Below, piece after piece: positions 58,511 through 64,000 of a stretch of DNA of 64,000 nucleotides. A program made the translations under genes and the position numbers. Each line of letters begins with the position of its first letter. Position 1 is the stretch's first letter. Below the pieces are notes generated by a model. The model did not search any database and had not been told where the DNA came from. It worked only from the letters and a program-made list of their open reading frames with translations. This stretch comes from SZUA-35 sp964351995 (GTDB lineage Bacteria > Actinomycetota > Acidimicrobiia > Acidimicrobiales > SZUA-35): the NCBI GenBank assembly GCA_964351995.1, contig CAYGQE010000010.1, positions 62,001 to 126,000 on the forward strand, in the 5' to 3' direction.

Positions 58511-58535
58511 CCCAGATTGATCTGACGCCTCCTCC

Positions 58536-58547
58536 CGATTCGAATCG
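58536..58547. promoter_or_regulatory. 12-bp palindrome CGATTCGAATCG, candidate operator
   Basis: A perfect palindrome upstream of the binding-protein gene. Its TTCGAA core recurs at 58726-58731, just before a TTGACT -35-like element of the divergent DeoR gene. Both could be bound by that regulator. The rest of the 298-bp intergenic stretch 58477-58774 shows no gene. Confidence 0.4.
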
Positions 58548-58735
58548 AACGAGAACGGTCAGAAGCGATCAGGATCTTCCACTGCGATTCACCTTCTGTC
58601 AAGGACCTGGACATGTTCGCGTCGAAAGCGTCACCGACCAGCAATGAAGGGATCTCGGCGCACGCAGAAACCTCCGACGAATTGTCCACCATGCGGCGTG
58701 CTCGGCCACGGAGAGCGTCAGAATGTTCGAAAGTG

Positions 58736-58764
58736 TTGACTTTGGCCCCCGGTTGCGGGACTGT
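58736..58764 (+). promoter_or_regulatory. Possible promoter of the DeoR gene
   Basis: TTGACT (58736-58741) and GACTGT (58759-58764) with a 17-nt spacer would start transcription a few bases before the ATG at 58775. The -10 match is weak. Confidence 0.3.
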
Positions 58765-58774
58765 CTTTGTTGTG

Positions 58775-59542
58775 ATGCTTGCCCGCCAACGACATGACGT
58801 GATCCTCGATGCGGTTCGCCGCCAAGGCTCCGTTCGCGTCCGCGAGCTGTCCGAACTGCTGAACGTGTCAGACATGACCGTCCGACGGGATCTGGATTTG
58901 CTGGCTACGCAACGCCTTGTCGACAAGGTGCACGGTGGTGCAACTCGTGTCGGCAACCAGAGCAGCAACGAGCCGGGCTTCCAAGCCAAGCAGCGTCGCC
59001 AGCAAGCCGAGAAGGATCGCATCGCCGCAGCGGCAGCATGCATGGTGCATCCGGGATCAGCCATTGGTCTGACTGCGGGCACGACCACGTGGTCGATGGC
59101 CAAACACCTTGTCGACGTGCCGAACCTCACGGTGGTCACGAACAGTTCCTCGGTGGCCCAGATGCTTTACTCAGCGGACCGCTCCGATCGCACCGTGGTG
59201 CTCACCGGCGGCATTCGAACACCCTCAGATGCGCTCGTCGGCCCAATCGCAATGGGAGCGCTGGCTCGACTGCATGTCGATGTGGTTTTCATGGGTGTGC
59301 ACGGCATGGACGCGTCGGTTGGCTATTCCACCCCGAACATCGCCGAAGCCGAACTCAACGCCGCCTTCCTCCGTTCAGCGCAACGCTCGGTCGTGGTCGC
59401 CGACCACACGAAATGGGGCACGCGAGGTCTGGCACAGATTGCGCCCCTCGACGTCGCCGATGTCGTGATCAGCGACAACGAGTTGCCCTCTGCTGCAGTG
59501 CAGATCTTTGTCGATCAGGAAACCGAACTACTCCTCGTCTGA
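58775..59542 (+). CDS. DeoR-family transcriptional regulator
   Basis: A 255-residue DeoR/GlpR regulator. N-terminal winged helix (RQRHDVILDAVRRQGSVRVR; ELLNVSDMTVRRDLDLL, VDKVHGGAT) and C-terminal sugar-phosphate sensor (IGLTAGTTTWSMAKHL; TVVTNSSSVAQML; VVLTGGIRTPSDALVGP; VVVADHTKWG). It likely represses the divergent transporter/GH36 operon and responds to a phosphorylated sugar such as GlcNAc-6-P or tagatose-P. nagA follows convergently. Confidence 0.9.
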   Translation: MLARQRHDVILDAVRRQGSVRVRELSELLNVSDMTVRRDLDLLATQRLVDKVHGGATRVGNQSSNEPGFQAKQRRQQAEKDRIAAAAACMVHPGSAIGLTAGTTTWSMAKHLVDVPNLTVVTNSSSVAQMLYSADRSDRTVVLTGGIRTPSDALVGPIAMGALARLHVDVVFMGVHGMDASVGYSTPNIAEAELNAAFLRSAQRSVVVADHTKWGTRGLAQIAPLDVADVVISDNELPSAAVQIFVDQETELLLV

Positions 59543-59547
59543 CGACG

Positions 59548-60474
59548 TCAGCGCTCGAACACGACCGATCCTTCCAGCACCGTCTGCAGGACCACGCCCG
59601 CGTCATCGACGACGACATGGCTCGTTACGGGTGGCACCACCGACAGCAGGGCCCGAGGGACCGACGATGCCGCTGCGGTGGCTGCGGCGAGGTCAGCGGC
59701 GCCGAAGGACACCACGTTGCGCACGCACTGGTCGAGGCCAACGGTTGCCCCCATCAAGGTGCCGTCGCTGCGCCGCGCCACCGGCCGATCGCTCGTGCCC
59801 AACAACGAAACGGCATCGCTGACCAACACGATGCGGTCGCCGGCCGACCTCCAAGCGAGTCGCACCATGGACGGCGCGACGTGCTCTCCGTCAGCGATCA
59901 ATCCCACGTGGAGGTCGGAGCGATCAAGCAGTGCGGCGGCAAGCCCGGGCTCACGGTGGTGCAAACCCGACATTGCGTTGAAGAGGTGGGTACCCATTCG
60001 GGCACCAGCATCCACCGCCTGACCGACGTCATCGAAGGTTGCTGCCGAGTGCCCCATCGAGACAACCACGCCCCGGTCGACCAGATCCATGATCGCGGCC
60101 GTGGCACCTGGCAGCTCTGGCGCAAGTGTCACCAGCACGACGCCGTCAGCCCGGCTGAGCCGATCCGGCAGCACCGGGAGACAAAGGGCGGACGGTGCAT
60201 GGGCCCCGGCACGGGACGGCGCCAACCACGGCCCCTCGAGGTGCCAGCCAACGGGTTCGGCCCCGACCCAACCGTTGGGTGGTCCCTCGGCGAGAACATC
60301 GAGCGCTTCGTCCAGCCGATCGAAACCCTCCGAGATCAGCGTCGGCAAGAACTGGATGACACCGTGGGCGAGCAGACGCTCACCCACGGCCCAGATGGTC
60401 GACGGGTCATTGGAGAAATGATGTCCCCAACCGCCATTGATCTGTATGTCGAAGAAGCCACCGGGGATCTGCAC
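59548..60474 (-). CDS. nagA: N-acetylhexosamine-6-phosphate deacetylase, short N-terminus
   Basis: An amidohydrolase-fold deacetylase. GGFFDIQINGGWGHHFSND marks strand 1; the metal and substrate motifs are HLEGPWLAPSRAGAH, VSMGHSAATF, GTHLFNAMSG, IADGEHV and LVSDAVSLLG. It opens amino-sugar-6-phosphates for catabolism. Usual NagA has about 40 more N-terminal residues from a beta-sandwich; here the core starts at once. GTG 60474 is chosen, GTG 60495 or a start at 60609 being alternatives, the last overlapping the next gene. Convergent with deoR by 5 bp. Confidence 0.82.
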   Translation of the reverse strand: MQIPGGFFDIQINGGWGHHFSNDPSTIWAVGERLLAHGVIQFLPTLISEGFDRLDEALDVLAEGPPNGWVGAEPVGWHLEGPWLAPSRAGAHAPSALCLPVLPDRLSRADGVVLVTLAPELPGATAAIMDLVDRGVVVSMGHSAATFDDVGQAVDAGARMGTHLFNAMSGLHHREPGLAAALLDRSDLHVGLIADGEHVAPSMVRLAWRSAGDRIVLVSDAVSLLGTSDRPVARRSDGTLMGATVGLDQCVRNVVSFGAADLAAATAAASSVPRALLSVVPPVTSHVVVDDAGVVLQTVLEGSVVFER

Positions 60475-60584
60475 GACACGATGATGCCACCCCACCCGGC
60501 CAGGCCACGTAACGGCGACGTGACGATGGGACCTTTGCTCTGGCAACCCACCGGGGAGAGCGGCATGCTGGGCGATCCACGAAC

Positions 60585-60591
60585 GAGGAGG
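60585..60591 (+). promoter_or_regulatory. Strong ribosome-binding site GAGGAGG
   Basis: GAGGAGG with 8 nt to the ATG at 60600 decides the start of the sulfotransferase-like gene, in contrast to the many leaderless starts here. Confidence 0.6.
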
Positions 60592-60599
60592 TTGGCACG

Positions 60600-61487
60600 A
60601 TGCCAACAAAGCGAGCCCGAATGCTGCGAAAGGCCCGGGTCAAGGCCGGCCACGCAAAGTTCCGGGGTCACCAGCTGATGGCGTCGAATGCTGTACCGAT
60701 CTACCGGCGCCTCCGCTCGATCGACACTCCGCTGGCCGAGCGCTATCTCTTCGTACTTGCCCATCCTCGGTCCGGTTCGACCGTGCTCAGCCATGTCTTG
60801 CAATCCCACGACGACATCATGGGATTCGGCGAACACCACGAGGGCTACGAAACCGCCGACGACCTCATCGGGCTTGCCGCTCGCAATGCATTCTTCGCAC
60901 GCGAGCCCGGCACGACGCATCGGTACACCCTCGACAAGATCGTGTGGAACCATCACGACATCAGCGATGTTCTGCTCCAGCACCCGAACACTCGGTTCGT
61001 CTTCCTCGCCCGTGAGCCCGTAGCGACGCTCGAGAGCTACCGGCGGATGTTTCGCGACATGCCAACCGACGAACGTCGTTTGCAGTCCTACCGCACACGA
61101 CTCGACGGCATGATCGAGCTTGCGAAGCGGATCGGCGATCCCGAGAGAATGCTCTTCATCACCTACGACGAGCTCACCGAGGACACAACCGTCGTGCTCG
61201 AGCGACTCACCGAGTGGCTCGAACTCGAAACACCGCTGACCCCTGAGTATGACCTCAACGCCAAGACCGGTAGCCAGAGCTGGGGCGACCCATCAGAACA
61301 CATCCAGGCCGGCACGATCATCAACGTGCCCCACGATTCGGTCGACATCGATGTCGATGTGATCGAAGCGGCCCACCGCACCTATCGGGAGAGCTGCGAG
61401 GCGCTCGAAGCACTCACCACCGCCGTCGCGACGAACGACGATGAGCTCACGAGCTCTGAGCGGCCGCCTGTTCCAGAATCTCGGTGA
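60600..61487 (+). CDS. Sulfotransferase-family protein
   Basis: A 295-residue protein with the PAPS-binding P-loop RYLFVLAHPRSGSTVLSHVL near residue 58, the 3'-phosphate region FVFLAREPVATLESYRRM, and a downstream LFITYDELTEDTTVVLERLT as in Stf0-like enzymes. A basic N-terminal tail (KRARMLRKARVKAGHAK) precedes the domain. It may sulfate a carbohydrate or lipid. The C-terminus overlaps the convergent DsbA-like gene by 41 bp. Confidence 0.82.
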   Translation: MPTKRARMLRKARVKAGHAKFRGHQLMASNAVPIYRRLRSIDTPLAERYLFVLAHPRSGSTVLSHVLQSHDDIMGFGEHHEGYETADDLIGLAARNAFFAREPGTTHRYTLDKIVWNHHDISDVLLQHPNTRFVFLAREPVATLESYRRMFRDMPTDERRLQSYRTRLDGMIELAKRIGDPERMLFITYDELTEDTTVVLERLTEWLELETPLTPEYDLNAKTGSQSWGDPSEHIQAGTIINVPHDSVDIDVDVIEAAHRTYRESCEALEALTTAVATNDDELTSSERPPVPESR

Positions 61488-62109
61488 ACGTCTCGGCCGG
61501 CTGAGCGCCCGGCACGCCGATCGAGCGATTGATCACGAACGTCGGCACCGAATGAATACCGGCGTCGGCGGCAAACACGAGCTGGTCGGCCACCTCTCGA
61601 CGACCACCGTCGCCTTGTAGCCAACCCCTTGCGATCTCAGAATCGAGGCCGACCTCGGCACCGAATCGAACGAGGGAATCGATGAGACCGATGTCTTCTC
61701 CTTCGCTGAAGTAGGCCCGCATCAATCGCTCCTTGAGTTCAAGCTGAACGCCTTCGCGCTCGGCGAGCACCAGCAGCCGATGGGCGTCTGCGGTATTGGA
61801 GCGAATGGCTTTGTCCATCTGGAAATCGAGCCCGGCGTTCGCTGCTTCGGCCGTGACGTTGTCGATGATCTGCTTGGCCTGCGCTGGACCACCGAATTTC
61901 TTCTCGTACGCCTCCAGCACGGGCTGGCTCTCACCGATGGGAGCGGTCGGGTCGAGCTGGAACGCACGGTAGGCCACCTCGACGTCGACCTCGGGGTGCT
62001 TGACGCGGAAGGCAGCGAGCCCCTCTTCCCATCGACGCTTGCCGATGAAACACCAGGGACAGACGACGTCTGACCAGATCTCCACGGTGAGCGTTGCTGA
62101 CTGAGTCAT
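61447..62109 (-). CDS. DsbA-family oxidoreductase, FrnE-like
   Basis: A 220-residue thioredoxin-fold protein: redox motif DVVCPWCFIGKRRW, alpha-helical insert, and cis-Pro region SVPTFVINRSIGVPGAQP. FrnE-type members are cytoplasmic disulfide isomerases or 2-hydroxychromene-isomerase relatives. No signal peptide. ATG overlaps the stop of the acyltransferase gene (ATGA). Confidence 0.9.
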   Translation of the reverse strand: MTQSATLTVEIWSDVVCPWCFIGKRRWEEGLAAFRVKHPEVDVEVAYRAFQLDPTAPIGESQPVLEAYEKKFGGPAQAKQIIDNVTAEAANAGLDFQMDKAIRSNTADAHRLLVLAEREGVQLELKERLMRAYFSEGEDIGLIDSLVRFGAEVGLDSEIARGWLQGDGGRREVADQLVFAADAGIHSVPTFVINRSIGVPGAQPAETFTEILEQAAAQSS

Positions 62110-62870
62110 GTCGGTTCTCCTTGGGCCAAGGCCCGTGCATCGTCTTGCAGTTCCTGAAGTCGCTCGCCGAGTTCTGCGGTGAACGCTCGCAGTTGTTCCC
62201 GGCCAACCCTTTTGCCGTCGATGCCAGCAGGCGCCGCCATGGGCTCACCAACGGCGATGCCCACCTTCGTACGCTTCGGGAAGCGAGAGCCCTCTCCCAT
62301 CGCTTCGCCCGTGCCAGAGATCCCCACCGGAATCACATGCGCACCAGACTTCGAGGCCAACCAGGCGGCGCCTGCGAACAACTCGCCAACATCGTGTTGT
62401 GACTGCCGCCCGCCCTCGGGAAACACGAACATCGACTCTCCCCGATCGAGCAGCACGCGCGCCGCCTTCAACGCTTCACGGTCAGCTTCGCCTCGCCGAA
62501 CAGGAATCGCCCCGAGCGCAGCGCAGACCCACCGCACGACCGGCGGCTTGAAGAGCGACTCCTTCCCGATCGCCCGCAGCCGACGCTCGCTCAGTGACGC
62601 CACCAGCGGACTGTCGAGATGCGAGCGGTGCACCGGCGCCACGATTGCCGGCCCCGGCAGGTCGAGGTAGTGCTCGTTGGTCACCACGAGGTCGAAGTAG
62701 GGAAAGAGCACACGTCGGACGAAGCGTCGGACGAGGTGGTAGAAGCGCACAGACGACGGCTTGTCACCGGTGGCGAAGGCTCGCTCGAGAAGATCGACCT
62801 GCTGGCCGCTCCTCTGCCACTTCTTCTTCACCAGTTCCGCATCACTGCTGTCGACCACCAGGAGAGTCAA
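62106..62870 (-). CDS. 1-acyl-sn-glycerol-3-phosphate acyltransferase-like protein
   Basis: A 254-residue PlsC-family enzyme: catalytic HX4D in VHRSHLDSPL, substrate motif FVFPEGGRQSQHD (commonly FPEGTRS), and VIPVGISGTGEAMG. It acylates lysophosphatidate or a related lipid at the membrane surface. A TTG at 62870 opens the frame; a GTG four codons in is a possible alternative. It shares about 40 bp of upstream DNA with the divergent transporter gene. Confidence 0.85.
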   Translation of the reverse strand: MTLLVVDSSDAELVKKKWQRSGQQVDLLERAFATGDKPSSVRFYHLVRRFVRRVLFPYFDLVVTNEHYLDLPGPAIVAPVHRSHLDSPLVASLSERRLRAIGKESLFKPPVVRWVCAALGAIPVRRGEADREALKAARVLLDRGESMFVFPEGGRQSQHDVGELFAGAAWLASKSGAHVIPVGISGTGEAMGEGSRFPKRTKVGIAVGEPMAAPAGIDGKRVGREQLRAFTAELGERLQELQDDARALAQGEPT

Positions 62871-62899
62871 CCACGAATGGCGGCGATCTCGACAGGCGT

Positions 62900-62905
62900 T
62901 AGGTT
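62900..62905 (+). promoter_or_regulatory. Leaderless-type -10 box (TAGGTT) for the MFS gene
   Basis: TAGGTT with 6 nt to the GTG at 62912. Confidence 0.4.
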
Positions 62906-62911
62906 CGCAGG

Positions 62912-64000
62912 GTGCTGCGGCCTCTCATCCTTCCGGTCTACCTCCCATGCTTCTTCATCAACGGCGGCACCGCGATGCTTGTCCCGCTCTTGCCCCTCTA
63001 CCTCGCTGATGTTGGCCTTTCTGAATCACTTCTCGGTCTGGTGATCGCTGCCGCCGGCATCGGCGGCATGGTCTCCCAGATCGGGTGGGGAAGACTCATC
63101 GACAGAGTTGGCGAGAACACGGTCTTGATCATGTCAGTCGGCGTCATCGTGTTCTCGGTCGCCGTTTTCGGCGTCATTGGTTCCGCCGTCGCGTTGGCCG
63201 CACTTCGTCTCTTCGGAGGCGCTGGCTCGGCCGGGTGGGTGTTGTCGAGACAGACCTTCTTGACCCATGCGACCGATCCCACCACTCGGGGCAAAGCCAT
63301 GGCCCTGTTCGGCGGCACGACCCGGTCGGCGTTCCTCGTCGGCCCGGTCATCGCTGGAGCTGTTGCCGAGTTCGCTGGCTTCCCCGCCGCGTTCTTGGTC
63401 GCCGCCATCACCACAGCGGTCGGCGCCCTGCCCCTCATCTTCCTGCGTCAACGCGACGGCGAAGACCGAACCTTCAGGCGAACCGCCGACAGCCAGGAGA
63501 AGCCGAAGGCGGCTCGGCCGTCTCTTCGCCCCCACCTCTCGAACCTCGCCCTCGCTGGCTCGGGCCAGGTGCTGGTGATCGCGGTCCGTTCGGGTCGCTT
63601 CGTGGTGCTTCCCCTCATCGGTGAGTCGGTCGGGTTGTCGCCAACCGACGTTGGCTTGTTGATCGGCCTGGGCGGTCTTGCTGACCTCCTGCTGTTCCCT
63701 GTCGCAGGCGTATTGATGGACCGTTTCGGACGGCTCTACGCCATCGTCCCGGCCTTCACGCTGATGGGAGCGGGGCTTTTTCTCCTGGCTACGGCGACCA
63801 CCGGGCTGGCGGTCACGATCGCGGCTGTCGTCATCGGCATCGGCAACGGACTGGGCTCGGGCACCATGTTGACCTTGTCAGCGGACCTCGCTCCCCCGGA
63901 CGCCCCGAGCGGGTTCCTCGCTGCGCTCGGCACGATTCGCGACGCTGGCAAGGTGGCGGGTCCGCTGGCCGTAGGCGTCATCACCGATGTCGCGAGCTTG
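62912..64000 (+). CDS. Major facilitator superfamily transporter, 3'-truncated by window end
   Basis: An open frame of 363 codons running off the window. The first residues enter helix 1 at once (RPLILPVYLPCFFINGGTAM), and the MFS loop 2-3 motif reads GWGRLIDRVGENTVLI. A central charged loop (RDGEDRTFRRTADSQEKPKA) separates the two six-helix halves, and the second-half motif is MDRFGRLYAIV. Probably an efflux or metabolite transporter; the substrate is unknown. Confidence 0.88.
   Translation, partial: MLRPLILPVYLPCFFINGGTAMLVPLLPLYLADVGLSESLLGLVIAAAGIGGMVSQIGWGRLIDRVGENTVLIMSVGVIVFSVAVFGVIGSAVALAALRLFGGAGSAGWVLSRQTFLTHATDPTTRGKAMALFGGTTRSAFLVGPVIAGAVAEFAGFPAAFLVAAITTAVGALPLIFLRQRDGEDRTFRRTADSQEKPKAARPSLRPHLSNLALAGSGQVLVIAVRSGRFVVLPLIGESVGLSPTDVGLLIGLGGLADLLLFPVAGVLMDRFGRLYAIVPAFTLMGAGLFLLATATTGLAVTIAAVVIGIGNGLGSGTMLTLSADLAPPDAPSGFLAALGTIRDAGKVAGPLAVGVITDVASL

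Noticed and set aside
58477..59139. Extension of the binding-protein frame upstream of 58476
   Set aside because: It would overlap the DeoR gene, and the signal peptide and ribosome-binding site fix the start at 58476.
1..64000. CRISPR array, transposase, integrase, phage genes, tRNA or rRNA genes
   Set aside because: I found no regularly spaced repeats, no transposase or integrase motifs, no tRNA cloverleaf or rRNA sequence on reading the window.

Overview
High-GC DNA (clearly above 60 % GC), with many GTG starts and tight 1-4 bp gene overlaps. The gene content includes a homodimeric AceE pyruvate dehydrogenase, an actinobacterial-type E2/E3, a DevR/DosR-like regulator, a twin-arginine solute-binding lipoprotein and monoderm-type type IV pili without a secretin. 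This points to an actinobacterium, most plausibly class Acidimicrobiia (aquatic Ilumatobacter-like lineages). That placement is inference from gene content; no rRNA or tRNA gene was seen. At least a dozen genes start 6-8 nt downstream of a TANNNT box (often TAGGTT), so leaderless transcripts look common here, and I used this to choose several starts. One 100-N scaffold gap (35353-35452) is flanked by identical 55-bp copies.

Layout. 0-5.6 kb: two small unknown genes, then on the minus strand E3 (lpdA), E2 and a single-chain LipB-LipA lipoylation fusion. 5.6-14.7 kb: a 29-residue membrane peptide, an SDR39U1 epimerase, an SRPBCC protein, a degenerate J-domain-like protein, an RNase HI fused to a YpsA-like SLOG domain, aceE, a PPOX flavoprotein, an HhH-GPD repair protein, an alpha/beta hydrolase without a nucleophile serine, and a gene-free stretch rich in RNA hairpins (13.9-14.1 kb). 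14.9-18.8 kb: acyl-CoA dehydrogenase, a VapBC-type toxin-antitoxin pair, a DUF4214/M15 peptidase and an SDR. 18.8-29.2 kb: a complete type IV pilus locus (pilin, PilC, PilT, PilB with a c-di-GMP-type MshEN domain, prepilin peptidase, three minor-pilin/PilX-like genes, a PilM-PilN fusion, PilO, a PilP-like protein). 29.2-35.5 kb: metallopeptidase lipoprotein, sterol desaturase, small membrane protein, homoserine kinase, TauE/SafE, SDR, and a permuted class III CoA-transferase running into the gap.

35.5-50.6 kb is the most interesting region. It holds a DevS/DevR(DosR)-like two-component set (one intact PAS kinase, one response regulator, one kinase with a decayed ATPase domain). Next come copper-delivery proteins (PCu(A)C, SCO1, SCO1-like), then a divergent respiratory island. 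Leftward are ba3-type oxidase subunits IIa, II and I, followed by a 741-residue fusion of diheme cytochrome b, two [4Fe-4S] clusters, an FlpD/MvhD domain and cytochrome c. Rightward are a membrane cytochrome c, a GltD-like FAD/Fe-S oxidoreductase with extra ferredoxin clusters, a split cytochrome b, a Rieske protein and a cytochrome c. A near-perfect DosR-type box (13/14) sits in the single shared promoter region. I infer a low-oxygen-responsive electron-transfer chain linking a soluble flavin/Fe-S donor through a b6f-like complex and cytochromes c to a high-affinity oxidase.

50.6-64 kb: acetoacetyl-CoA synthetase with a hotdog thioesterase-like protein; a glycan locus (GH36 alpha-galactosidase, MalF/MalG-type permeases, binding protein, DeoR regulator, NagA) suited to galactosides or amino sugars; a sulfotransferase-like protein; a DsbA/FrnE-like protein; a PlsC-type acyltransferase; and a major facilitator transporter cut by the window end.
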